Below are positions 49,741-63,156 of a stretch of DNA of 64,000 bases, piece by piece. Source of the stretch: Apiospora phragmitis. Lineage: Eukaryota > Ascomycota > Sordariomycetes > Amphisphaeriales > Apiosporaceae. Under the pieces are notes generated by a model. It was not told where the DNA came from. It did no database searches and saw only the letters and a program-made list of their open reading frames with translations. The DNA is taken from positions 2,418,001 through 2,482,000 of the forward strand of contig JAQQWL010000002.1 of NCBI GenBank assembly GCA_038363925.1, in the 5' to 3' direction. The translations under genes were made by a program, and so were the position numbers. Each line of letters begins with the position of its first letter. Position 1 is the first letter of the stretch.

Positions 49741-52700
49741 GCATGGCAGGAAGGGTCCGCGCATTCATCCGCTCTATCCCTTTGCTTGCTTGTCTTGGTT
49801 AATATCCGGGTGGGTGGCTAAGACTCGAAAGGCTTAAGCAACCGTTGCGCTCCGAGACGAACCTCAACCACGCGGCTGCTTGCCGACACTAATCTATCCT
49901 CTTTATGCCTGAAACATTTCTAGAAAACTTCCTGTTCGGCTTGCTTCAATCCATACATACTTAACCATCTTCCAGAAGCGAGGCATCAGGAAACGTGTAT
50001 CACCGCTTGCTATGTTGCCAGGGCTCGTTTCAACCTTGGGATGCAGATCGTACCTTGCTTGCTTGCTTGCCTGCACGTATGATTCCAGGCGGTGACCATC
50101 ACCATTATACTCCTCCGTAACTTGGCTTCGTATGTAGCTGTGGCACCAGCCAACCCCAAGTCGTAATAACCGTGCCGCCACCCTGTTATTGTAGGCAACT
50201 CGCCAAAATTCGGCAACATACGTGTACACCACCTCGCATGCAGGCTCTAATGCACAGCTAGGCTTTCCCGGGCTGACTGTGAACCCCCTGCGGCGCCGTC
50301 AACACCAAACCCCCTAATACTTGGGCTTTCCAACGGGGTTCCAAGGATGAAATGACATGCAAAGCTAATGTGGCCTTCGGGATGAGCAACGTATCGGTTT
50401 TCTCCGGTTTCTATTACTTGGTACTTGGTCAACATACACCCGCTATCATTTCCTCAGGCACACCTAGCCGTATCACACGGCATACCAAGGGAAAGCCCGT
50501 AGGTAGTCTCGGCATAGAGTACACATGCACATCACAGTGGATCGAGGTGACGAAAATTCTGCCGAAGCCACTAGAGTATACACTTTGCAGATCAAGAGAG
50601 TTTCGAGGGAACACACACAGTGCAACGGCTTCTTCCTTGGCTGCTGCAACCTCCATGCTTTCCGAGACTCATCAAGTGCTGGATTAGATGCAACGAAGCC
50701 TGCTTGCGCGGGCCCCGGCGTCCACCCGTGCCCGGATGGCGAAGGAATACGAAGAGCTTCTCGAAGCCGTATGCGTATGCCGCTAGCCGTTGCAGCGAGT
50801 CAGAGATTCGACCATCTGTTCAACCCAGATCATCGTATTGGCGGCCGTTCGCATGTAGAATGCACCTATCCCGCGGCTCTGCGCTTACAGCGCCCATTAC
50901 ATATTCGCAGCAGTGGATTCGTCCTATCAGCAAATGGCACGATAATGTGCTAGCGTATGATGTGGCGAGACAATAGACACCAGGTCACCCTACGATGCCG
51001 CAGGGAGCCGTCCATGCTCCCCAAAGACGAGCCAGGAGCATAGAGTCGGGCCTGATACTGTTTACGCGGTATGTGGTTCTTATCTACACAGCCAAAGACC
51101 CATGAAGAGCCGGAAGGATCTTGTGCGCCGAAGGACGAAGTGATTCGGGAAAGTTCAGACCAGATACGATCAAACGGGCTCCTGCGGTAAAATCAAGGCG
51201 GCCAGGGCAATCAATGTCCACTGTTGGAAACTACTTACTGTCCCTGGGAGCAACCATTCTGATGAGCCGCGGGAGCCAAGGCTTATTCATGGAATAGAAG
51301 CACTGATGAACCTGGCCAACGACCCCTTCTGTGTATCATTTCGCGCGTCACCGCTCTCACCAACCCCTTCTTCTTTCCCTCCACCTACAGTAGCATTGAC
51401 AGGATATTCAAGTTATTTCTTGTCTGATAAGCGAAACCAGCAAAGGGGAGGGGGTTCCTAATGGAGCCTGTGGAACCGACTTGGCCCGTTGGGTTCAGTC
51501 CGATTGCCGAATCTCTGGAATGCTGCGGGAAGGGAAGAGATCGGCCCCGCAACCCACTCCAGGGGCCGCCTGAGACACGGGCGACACCCTTTTCGACTAT
51601 TCCCCGACGGTAGAGAGAAAAGAGAGGGCCGTGTAGATTGGAGATGGGAGATGGCACACCCCGCGAGAAATCCTTAGCAGAGCCGTTGTATAGCTGCCAC
51701 CGTCCACCGATGTACATATGTAAGGTAGGTATCGCTGGTACCGAAAATTTGCTTTTTCCACAATCTGCGCAACTTCCTCGCAAGGAAAGGGAAGCCCATG
51801 CAACGCATCGCTTAAAGCGCGCGATGGTATTCTATGCTATGCACGGAATTGCGGAGAGGTATGTGCGCCCTACTATCAATTACTCGATGCCATCCGCGGG
51901 TGCGCGATGAGCGTTCATAAGCAGAGTATTGACTGATAGGTCACGTTTCACATCTGCCGAACGATCCAGCACGTTATGGACGGGCATAGCGGTGATGCTG
52001 GTTGCTTACCCTGAGGGCAGAGTGCCGAGCGCCAAAGAGGGGGAGGAGGGGGGAAAAAAGGTCCAATAGATCATCGTCCCAAGAGCCTATCTAGATCTGG
52101 TGCAAAGAACAGAGCGCGGGAAGGAGGCCTGTGCAACGGTAAGTGGAAAAAGGGAAGCATCAAGTTGTATGTGTGACCGAGAAGGACCCTAGACATAAGC
52201 CTTTTCAACCGATTGGCAGCGGGTGGCTTGGAAGAGCTGATGAAGGGGGTATGGAACCGGGAATAAACACTGTTCCCAGTAACGTGCTGTGACTTTGGGT
52301 ATTTCAGAACAGCGTGTGCTTGTATGTACGTGTTTGTGGTGTGCGTGCGTGTGTGCTGCCTCGCCCTTCCTATTCCACCGCAAGTAAAACCCCGACTTCT
52401 CGTCGTCATGGAGCGACGTCTCTCGTGTAGGTTGACGACGACGGCTAAACTGGTTACACGATAGAGGCCGAGACACCATGCTTCTCGCGTGCGCTGGTGT
52501 CACCGAGCAGCTGTAGCTAACCTAGACCTGGTGTTATTGAGTTGATGCTACCGTGATTAATAAGACGAGACACGACACGCGAAACACAAACATCCAGTAG
52601 CTCACGCCTTACCTGAGATAGCTCGCGAACCCATGCTACCATGCAGTGCAACGGCCTAGCATGCCTGGGCTGTCAAAGGGCTGGATCCAGTAAAACAAGT

Positions 52701-53818
52701 TCAACGGTCGTCTCGCCTCTTCGCTTGCCTCGGAGCAGGGGACCGTCCCGATTCGTGTAGAGGGTGTGGTTTTGACCTACTGTACTAAAGCCCCTAGACT
52801 GACAGCCATGCTCGGGACTTCTCCTGTTTTGCTGCTGAAAGGAAGATGCTAGAGTTTGAACGCCGCTATTTAGAACTTGTACTGTACTTGTACACCTGAT
52901 GCATTGAAAATCAACCTCACCTGCTTTGACCCATGCCGCCCGCCCGCATGAAATATGAGAAAGCCCGTTACACGACATGGACACTTGCGTCGGACAGATG
53001 ATTTAAGCTCCTAAGGAAGCATCGATGGAAAGGGGAAAAGACCTCAACGGGTTTGGGGGCTTACCTGAACTTGAGATCTCCCTGAACTTTGTTTACCTCG
53101 ACCTGAAGACACTTGGGTTAAACGAACGTAGTTGTAGTGGTAGTAGTCGAGTAAACCGGAGTAGAATGTAACGGGGCCAGGGCTAGGAGGAAGCTTCTTC
53201 TACCAATCACTTGCTTGCGACTTATTCATGCACTCGGCTGGACTGGACCAACATGAATCTCTGAAGACTTTTACCGAGATAAGTCGAACTCAATTGGCAC
53301 TTGTAAGTGGTACGGGCGCAACGTCTGTTCGCAGCCATCTCGCCGTGCGGGATCCCCCGCTCTGCCCGCTTCTTCAACCTTTTTGTGCACGCCAAGTCTT
53401 AGCCCAAGTTGAACTAATGTTACATAAACACTGCCCGGGCAGCCCTTGGCGCTGGGAGGCGCAGAAACATACACCTGAGATATGATGATGCCGCAAGGAT
53501 ATGATGCTGCAAGCTGCAAGCTGCATGTACAGTAAGTAGGAGACTGGGATAGGAGGCTACAGGTAGGTGGGTAGCGTGGTAGGTGCTTCGCAGTGCAGTA
53601 GCAGACCACTAGCATTAGCAGGTAAGGGGAGAAACTTTTGGAGTCGCAATACCCGACGATCGCCCGCTGTTATCAATCAGTCACCTTGATGGATCTTCGT
53701 CCAATTCCCAATAAATCTTCAGCAATCAAGCAATGGGCTTTCACGAATCGCGACAAATAACGTCTCTCAGTTGACAGGGCAAACATTCCAAAGTTTGTCC
53801 CCACGCCTCCTGCCACAG

Positions 53819-53845
53819 CCACCACCACCACCACCACCACCACCA
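53819..53845. repeat. (CCA)n microsatellite
   Basis: About nine CCA/ACC triplets in a row, flanked by CAG-rich sequence; no associated gene. Confidence 0.85.
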
Positions 53846-55231
53846 GCAGAAGCAGCAAGCAGGGACGCAAGGAAACAGTCGTCTGTACCTGCCAGTACAT
53901 TTGGCCCCATGTGTTTTGACAAGGTTACATAGGTATCATTCACCATTCATCATCCCTGGAGGCACAAGGAAAGAACAAAAGGAAAAAAAGGAAAAAGAAT
54001 ACTCCTCGCATGGGGCAAGCATGGTCAAGGTCTCCAACAATCCCCTGCTGACAGGCATCGGACTGGGCCGCATCCCCCGAGGCTGGTAGATGACCATAAC
54101 CTGCTACTCGGGCCTGGCGAGTCATGTCTTGATGGGGCTCAATGTCCTGCCGTCAGGAAAAGAGAGGATCGGTGGTTTTGCACTGTCAGCCTGTACAGTA
54201 TCGAATGTGAGGCCTCATTGTACTTTCTTCCCCCGTCCTCGTAAGGTTGAGAGACCTTACGACCGACAGCTGGGGCAGGCAGATTTCCTATTCGCCCTTC
54301 TCGGCCCTCTTTCTATCATGCTGGCTGACGAATGTGGTTTGCCTCCTTTCCTAACCGGCCGACTGCTACGAGTATGCGTGGTTTTTATCTTCGCCTTGGA
54401 TCGACATAAGCTTGCAGGGTTCGTCGTTATCCAACAGCCAGCCCAATCTTCCAATCGCACCCCTCCCTCGTCCCCTTGGAGTGCCCGCTGTCTCGGATCC
54501 GGAGCCGAAATTCGTCCAAGATCAACGGGCTTTTCGGTACTGGCCTCCCTAAAGTAATTTCGCCTCAATACCCTGAACCATATCCTTGCCAAACGTTAAT
54601 CCTACGCGAATCAGCGATTCCTCCTTCTCTTCGTCGTCTTCTTCTCTTCCGTCCCCAGTCGGTATTTGCCCCCCTTCCATAATCGACGACGATATCTGCC
54701 TCTGTTATTGACGACGATCCCTCAAGGATTTTCTTGACAAGCCGCTCCCTCTAGCGTGGAAAAGAGTATTTCCATCAGCGATTTGTTTACTGCATTTGGG
54801 CCTGCGGGTGTCGCCGAGGAGCTGCCGTCTTTTCTTGGGATCAGCAACCCCCCTTCTGCCATCTCTTGTGACCTATATCGGCCGCTTTCCGCTTCGGATG
54901 TTATTACTGCCCAGCGACCATTAGTGGCCCTCTCTCATTCCCCCTTGTTTGAAGGGAAAGCGGCTGGATAAAGTTCGGCAACTATGACCATGGTCGCCGA
55001 CGAAGCTGGCCGACGCAGTTCCACCAGGAAGCTGGTCTTGTGCAGAAGATCGAAAATGAACACTTTTCGTCGTGAAGTAGAAGCAGTCGATACAGCACCA
55101 GTTCGTTGTGACGTAGAGCCTCAATTGCGGCGAAATATCGTAGAGCATGCATCTTAGTGCACATGTATACTCTACGCACATGCAGTGGGATATACGAAGA
55201 ATACGTAGGTCCGATAAGCAGAATCGAGTGA

Positions 55232-56453
<1,222 letters not shown>

Positions 56454-56911
56454 ATTTACATAATATGCAGCTACCTTAGATTTGGATAAATAGCAAAACA
56501 GGAGTCAACTCATCAAACCCTCTCAAGTTTAACTGCAAGTGTTTTGGTACTACCAACCAGAAATGCACAGTCGGAAGAGATAGTGCAACGTTCAAGCGGT
56601 GGAAGTCTAGGTGACACATGTACGACTAAACCATGCTGTGAGAGTCTGGATACACTGGTGAACGCCTCTGAACGTTGAGCGCTGTGCGTGCTGGAGTTAC
56701 GCAAAGAATACGAGCTCCCTGCGCTTCTTGCGTTACCGAGTAATCGTCGAAGAAGTGCTCCAGTAAATACGTACGAAAATCACGTTCACAATGTCATGTA
56801 TTTGCAAGATGTGTAGAAGGCATGGCTCATCAAATTCATATATAGCAATGCGGCTAGACTATGCTGAACAAAACTACAGTAATCCGACTTGGTTAATTCT
56901 TCTCCCCATGT
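56454..56911. other. Convergent 3' region
   Basis: 458 bases between the stops of adenine deaminase (+) and the HSL-type hydrolase (-). No gene seen. Confidence 0.5.
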
Positions 56912-59143
56912 TCAATCATCGTCGTCGCCTCTTCCAGTAAGAGGTCCAGCCAGGCCTTGCATTCTGCGACCAAGCAAGTCGTCGGAGCTATTCAGCTTTA
57001 CGATGCTCTTCGACTTCTCGAACCTAGCCTGGCCTCGCTTCTTCCTGGGCGTGCCGTTTGCACCGCCTCCGCTGCTGCCCTGTTCTCCATTGATATTGAT
57101 GGACGGGCTCGCAGGGCCTGCACCATCGCTGTTGCCCTTGTCGTCGCCGACGGTTCGGCTGCGCATCCTCGTCATGCTGATCTCGAGGGGTTTGTCCTCA
57201 TCACCACTGGATTCTACACGATGGTGGTGTCGGTTCGACCGGGCTGCCTGTTCTTGCCGCTTCTCGCGAGCCTCCGCCGCGCTAAGCAGGTCGACGGCCC
57301 ATTTCGCGCAGCGATCGATGAGCTTCCAGGCTGGCGGATACAGGGTCGGGAACTGGATGAACCCGTGGCTGATACCAGGGATCAGCACCACTTCCGCCAC
57401 GTTCTTCTCGTCAAAGTCGGATATATCGTGGAAGCTGCCCAGTCCCTGTGAGGCCCGCTGTGAATGGTAGGCTTGTTTCACCTTGCGTAGACGTCCTGCG
57501 AATATCACTGTGTCGTCCACCAACGGGTCCCGCTCGCCGGTAAGAAAATGCGTCTTGGGGAACCTCTGCAAGAGGATATCGGGTGCCAATATGGGCGACA
57601 GTAGGTACTCTTGAGAGAAATCCGGGCGATTATGAGGACCAACGTAGAGAATGATCATGGCACGCATCATCTCTGGCGTCAGCACACGGTCGTTGAAATA
57701 AGAAATCATGGAAGCCATGGCTAGCCGGGTGCGCAACGGTTGCGGCCTATACGACTTAGAGTTGCTCTCACGCCTCCCAGGGGCTGGTGAGGCCGGTGGT
57801 AGATCGGTCCACTCTCTCGGGTTGGCATGAGAGTACTCAGGATGAGGGCTTCGCATGCCATCTTCGTCTCCTGCTCCATTCTGCTTCAACGTCTTGGAGC
57901 TGTCGACCTGGGCCGGTGTATCATCCTCATCATCGGATTGGTGCGGTGTCCCCACCAGATCTGTGTATTGCGTGCTTTTCCGTTTGAGATAATCCTTGTT
58001 CGTCACCCGCATTCTCCTATCCTGAACCAAAGACATCTGCTCGTCCGACATCCAGTTACCAATATTCATATCGAGGCCTGGGTAAATTAGGACAAGCCCA
58101 TCCGGTACCGGTAATTCGGTCGGGCTGATTCCGGGATGCTTTTTCGTTACTATAGTCTCGATGATCATGAGCGTCATGGCTGTGGCAAGATTTCCTCCGG
58201 CGCTGTCGCCAGCCACAACGATTTTAGGGACGTGTCGACCGGACATCCCAATACATCTGCCTCTGCTCTTCACGATGGTGGTGTAGACGTCGAAGCATTC
58301 GTTCAGGGCAAAAGGATACGGAAACTCCGGCGCTTTTCTGTAGTCCAAACTCAGGACCGGCAATCCAGTCTTGCCAGCCCAAGAGAAGAGCTTGTCATCG
58401 TTAGTGCGCGGATCCATGGCAACGAAGCCTCCACCGGGAATATCCAGAATCATCTTGTTGATGTGCTCCAAGTCTGCCACAGGGCCATCGTAGTACAGCC
58501 ATCCCGAGACCGGCTCTCCGTAATCGCTTGTGCTAGGCCTAGGTATGCGGATCGCTCTCGGAGGATATCGGGTGAAACGAGGTCGCACAAGGTTCTGGAA
58601 GAAGTTGAGGTATGGCGTCGTTGATTTGTTCCAGCTGACCCGGAGGTGTTCAACCGTGAGCAAGGCCCTGACCTTGCGGACTTTTTCGTCGGCCCGCTCG
58701 GCGGCGAACATATAGAAGACGGAGAAGACCAGGCTAGATAGATCACGTAGCCATTTGCTCTTGATCTTCATGGCCGTCCAGAAGCCGGCGTCCAGAGCCG
58801 TCATAACCCAAGTTGCGCGGAAGTAGGCGGCGTCGTACATATTTGCCATGGGCTCGGGACTGGCAAGTCCAACGAGAGTGCTGAAGTTTCGAGCCGCATA
58901 CAGATACATCATGGTTAAGACGACGGTCTGCCATGCTGTCAATGATTTGGAGGACAATCTCGACATCAGGCGAATGATAGGAGGGCCATGACGAGGACCC
59001 CTGCATTTCCGTTAGTATAATATACATCTTGAGCGATCCGGGGAGCCTCACCGATAGAGGTATAGAGACCAGAAGGCCAGTACGCCCAAGACTTGAAGTC
59101 TCCGCGACTTTACAGATGGCCTGCCTAATACATGATCTATCAT
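56912..59143 (-). CDS. Membrane-anchored alpha/beta hydrolase (hormone-sensitive lipase type)
   Basis: Esterase/lipase of the alpha/beta hydrolase-3 (HSL) group, 726 residues. Exon 1 59052-59143, exon 2 56912-59000; the 51-nt intron 59001-59051 has donor GTGAGG, a perfect TACTAAC branch site and GCAG acceptor. Joining them gives an N-terminal membrane anchor (LQVLGVLAFWSLYLYRGPRHGPP) in frame, so the true start is the ATG at 59143, not 58966. Catalytic parts: oxyanion segment IPGGGF, nucleophile GDSAGG, acidic GERDPLVDD, and histidine GISHGF. A long acidic Ser-rich insert (near residues 340-420) sits between the nucleophile and the acid, and the C-terminal 130 residues are charged and disordered with EKSKSIVKL. 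No frame defect. The natural ester substrate is unknown; lipid esters are likely. Confidence 0.88.
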
Positions 59144-60523
59144 AATGATATGTGGTGCAGGAGTAACATGGAGAAGGTAAGGTACGGCAGTGATGGTTAT
59201 AAGAGAGTGACTCTTGTCCGAAGTCTCCGAGAATGGATTGAAAGGCAAAGTTAGGGAGTGTTTAGGGGAGACACAGTACAATACGTCCAGGCAGTCTCAG
59301 CGCATCCTGTCTCCAGCGGCGCAACACCCGAGTCAGACGGGATCCGACAAGATGGCGACTAGCAGGCTAGTAGTTGTAGAGACACACAAAGAGAATAGAA
59401 TGGATGTGTATAAACATGAGGGCTCAAAACCGGACTCTAGCATATGTTGTTGGAGGTAACGAAAAAGCTGTTTTGTCGGCCTTGAGGCGCAACCATGGTC
59501 ATCTTCGGAGAAGCACATGAGCTCCTAACCTGGATGATGTACAGCGTGATCAGAGGAAGTAGGTAGGAATGAAAGCCGTGAGTGGCCGCTAAAAGCCATG
59601 CCGGCGGGCTACTGGCTACATCCTATTTGCTTACCTGTACTTGGTAAGTTTAGGTGCATTAGGTACGTTTACGGTTGACATGTGAAAGTGGAATGTGCCT
59701 GAGACTGAGATTCCCCCATGTTTCCACATGCAAAACTGCCTCAACTCCCCCAACTCCCGTCGCTGTGGAATGAAGGTGGGGCCCTGGAGGCACCCAATCC
59801 GACGAAACAGTGGCTGAAGTGAGTGCTGAAATGCCCCGGCGGCCGATAGCCCAGCGTCTGGTGTTAGGGGGAGGGAGTCAGCCCGACTTGCCCGATTCGT
59901 TAGACTCGCTACCAGGTGAACTCTGCAGCTTTGGTAACTTCTGTCAACGCGCCATTGCGTCATGAGTTGCTTGAGTGAAGCATGGTTACAAATCCATCAA
60001 AAGTGCACGCAGGTTATTGCAGAAGGTCACGCCAAACGTCAGTGGCCACAGACCGCCGGCATTGACCCGCGAGTCATGTCGACACTCGCGAAAGCGTAAG
60101 TTGGAGTCGCTCTGGAGTTGCTAACTGGCGTCGACACATTTGGCTTGCCAGACGCACCAATCAGTAGAATGCGAAAACCATCATAAACAACAATACGAAA
60201 CTGGCTACTTATGAGGTAGGTTACTCATCAGTCATGTGTGCCATACGCAACAAGAAGCCGGGATTATGATGTCGGAAACTGTACCTTACATAAAGCTAAG
60301 ATTATGTTCGCGTCAGGTAGCCTTCAGTGTGTCATGAGCCGATGCCGGAGACATTTGGTGTAGGGCCTTGAGGGCGTAGGGCGGGACCAGTCACTGTGCT
60401 TATCGATAAAATCGACTTTCATGCGCATTTGGCGATATTTATATTTCTGCAGCTCCGACGAGAAACATGCGCTGAGACGACGACCGATCTCCTTCGCAGT
60501 CTTCCCCGTGACAATTCCCTCCC
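59144..60523. promoter_or_regulatory. Divergent promoter region hydrolase / ARG8
   Basis: 1.4 kb between divergent starts. GAGTCA (TGACTC on the other strand), the core of the Gcn4/CPC1 site for amino-acid starvation response, occurs at 59875-59880 and 60071-60076, about 650 and 450 bases before the ARG8 start. Neither is a full TGASTCA. A TATTTATATTTC element lies at 60435-60446. ATGs at 60421 and 60467 precede the ARG8 start; whether they are transcribed is unknown. Confidence 0.4.
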
Positions 60524-62017
60524 ATGGCTTTCCGATTGCCTGCGCGAAGGCTCGCGGCCGCCGCCGGTCGACGCTACTTGTCGTCAAGCTCTCCGGCCGC
60601 AGCAGGTTCCAATCTCTCCCAGCAGGCCAAACAAGCCATTGCGCACGATGCTTCCGTACCGAACCCCGACCCCGCGGAGGACTCTGCGAGCGCCGCCCTG
60701 ATCAACGAGCATGCCAAGTATATGCTGGCTACCTATGCCCGGCCACCGCCGGTCTTTGTCAGAGGAGAGGGGTCGTACTTGTATGACTTGGAGAACCGGA
60801 AGTACCTGGACTTCACTTCGGGTATCGCAGTCAATTCGCTCGGTCACTGCGACCCAGGCGTTTGGAATGTGATTGCTGACCAGGTCAGTATTTGAAGCCT
60901 GTTCTTCTTCAACATTAAGTTTTGTAGACTCTCCTGTGTTGTGTGGCGTACAGCAGGCAATAATTTGTGGTTGGAAGCTTACATTTACTAGGCTAAGACG
61001 TTGATGCACGCCTCGAACCTTTACTACAACCCCTGGACAGGAGCCCTATCGCAGCTTTTGGTCGAAAAGACCCTCGAGTCCGGAGCGATGCACGACGCGG
61101 CGACTGTCTTCATCTGTAATTCCGGATCCGAAGCCAATGAAGCCGCCATCAAGTTTTCGCGCAAGGTTGGCAAGGAGCTAGATCCCTCAGGATCCAAGCA
61201 TGAGTTTGTCTCCTTCCACCAGTCTTTCCACGGCCAAACAATGGGTAGCTTGTCTGCCACACCGAACCCCAAATACCAGGCGCCTTTCGCACCTATGCTG
61301 CCCGGCTTCAAGTATGGGACGTACAATGATATCGCAGGCATAAACGAGCTGGTGACGGAGAAGACTTGCGGTGTACTCATTGAACCCATCCAAGGCGAGG
61401 GAGGTGTCAATGTTGCAAGCGATGATTTCCTTATTGCGCTTGCGAAACGCTGTCGCGAGGTTGGCGCTGTCCTCGCTTACGACGAGATCCAATGCGGTAT
61501 GGCCCGCACCGGTTCTTTCTGGGCTCACAGCCACCTGCCCAAGGAGGCTCATCCAGATATCATTACAACTGCCAAGGCGCTTGGCAATGGTTTCCCTATC
61601 GGCGCAACCATTGTGAACAACAATGTGAGCGAAAAGATTAAGATTGGCGACCACGGTACGACATTTGGCGGAAACCCGATGGCGTGCCGACTAGGCCATT
61701 ACGTAGTGTCTCGGCTGGCAGACCCGACCCTGCAGAAGGAGGTAGTCGAGAAGTCGAAGGTGTTCACCGATTGGTTCGACAAGATGCGCCAGCGCTTCCC
61801 CGAACTGATATCCGACGTCAGGGGCAAGGGCTTGATTCTGGGACTTCAGATGACACAAGACCCAACGCCCATCATCAAGCCTGCTCGAGAGCGAGGACTC
61901 CTGGTGATTACCTGTGGCACAAACACCCTTCGGTTCGTGCCACCTCTGACTATCACTGCCGAAGAAATAGAAAGTGGTCTAGACATCCTGGAAGAAGCTA
62001 TCAAGGCTGCTATGTAA
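60524..62017 (+). CDS. ARG8: Acetylornithine aminotransferase, mitochondrial
   Basis: Class-III PLP aminotransferase that makes N-acetylornithine from N-acetylglutamate semialdehyde, fourth step of arginine synthesis in the matrix. Exons 60524-60883 and 60992-62017; intron 60884-60991 (GTCAGT ... TAG). 461 residues, intact. The first 30 residues are Arg/Ala/Ser-rich without acids (RLPARRLAAAAGRRYLSSSS), a mitochondrial presequence. Landmarks: YLYDLENRKYLDFTSGIAVNSLGH, NSGSEANEAAIK, HGQTMG, EPIQGEGG, LAYDEIQCGMARTG, PLP lysine K315 in TTAKALGNGFPIGA, GTTFGGNP and LRFVPPLTIT. The acetylornithine type is favoured over ornithine or GABA aminotransferase by these blocks and the length. Divergent from the HSL-type hydrolase. 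Confidence 0.96.
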
Positions 62018-62379
62018 AGTAGACAGCGTGAGGCTACGAAAAAGAAAAAGCAGGCGTTGTTTTGCGTTGTTTCCATATGCTGTACATATGAAAGAGCGCT
62101 CGTGCCGGAAATTTCATATCACGATCCAACATGCTGTTTTATTGATACTCAATGACGTTTCACGCGCCTCACAGTTACGACGAATGTTTATTTCATTTGG
62201 TCTACTGTCTCGCAAGGGCTAACCCAGCCCCGTGGCTATTGGTTTGCAGGTGAGAATAATGAGAATAACAATGGAAACCCAGTCCAGTCTCAATCGCGGT
62301 ATTTCGCTACGCTAATGAATAAAATATCTCCCAAATATAGAACCAGACAAATGTGGAATCAGACAACACTCGTTTGCGC
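62018..62379. other. Convergent 3' region
   Basis: 362 bases between the stops of ARG8 (+) and the cutinase (-). No gene seen. Confidence 0.5.
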
Positions 62380-63156
62380 CTACAGCCCCGCAGCAAACTT
62401 GGCAGCCGTATTGGCATCCTGGCCATAAGTCAGATGTGGCTGTAGGATGAGGCTGCCGCCGGCACAGATATTATCTCCCATGTGGCAGATGACTTTGGTG
62501 TTCGCCTTCTGGATACCCTGGACAGGCTGGCCATTGTCTGATTGTCGCACGAGTCAGCGCCAGATCACCGGGCGGGTGCCCTGTTCTAGGGAAGGGGGGA
62601 GAACTTACCAGGGTCGCCGAAGATGACGGCGCCTGCTACCTTGCTGGCGGTGGCAGCAGGAGTTGCTTCGCAGCATTGTGGACTAGTTGACCTCCCTGGG
62701 AGTAACCAGCCATGACGACCTTAGTGTCGGGGCATTTGGTCATGGCTTGCTGAACCAGTTGCGCCCTGTCATCACTGTTGTTAGAATCCCAATGAAGGCC
62801 TTTGGAAGAGAACGAAGGACGGCGAGAGGCACATCAGGGAGGATGACTTACATCTTGGCACTTCCGTCCTTGTCTCCTCCGGCCAGGAACCCCGGAATAT
62901 CGGCCGGATAGTCAACACCCTGGACCGCGAGATCACCGTTGACCATCTTCGACAGGGCCTGGAAGAAAGGAGGGCCGGCCACCGAACCAACGTTTCCGGC
63001 CTCCGTGGTACCGCGGGCAAAGATGACGGTCATGCCCTTGCAGCTGCCGGAGAGCCCGTTCTGTGTAGTACCACTCAAGCTCTGGCGCTTGTCGACTGGC
63101 GACGCCGCGGAGAAGCCGACCAGGGCCATCAAGACAGTTGCTGTGGAGAAATGCAT
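62380..63156 (-). CDS. Cutinase
   Basis: Secreted serine esterase that hydrolyses plant cutin. Exons on the minus strand: 62852-63156, 62609-62765, 62380-62537; introns 71-86 nt with GTAAGT donors. About 206 residues after adding one base. Signal peptide through about residue 18 (MALVGFSAASPVDKR). Motifs: the first Cys in SGSCKGMTVIFARGTTE, PGFLAGGD, nucleophile GYSQGG, FGDP, the DNICAGG segment with Asp and paired Cys, and His in LILQPHLTYGQD. One base is missing near 62667-62672 (CTGC-GAAGC); with it the frame runs HNAA-x-ATPAATASKVAGAVIFGDP rather than stopping. As written, exon 2 would end at TAG just before FGDP. Together with AA9 it points to a plant-surface lifestyle. Confidence 0.92.

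Noticed and set aside
54090..54557. 155-codon plus-strand frame upstream of adenine deaminase
   Set aside because: No motif, no codon bias like its neighbours, and it sits in a CT-rich region likely to be leader or promoter.
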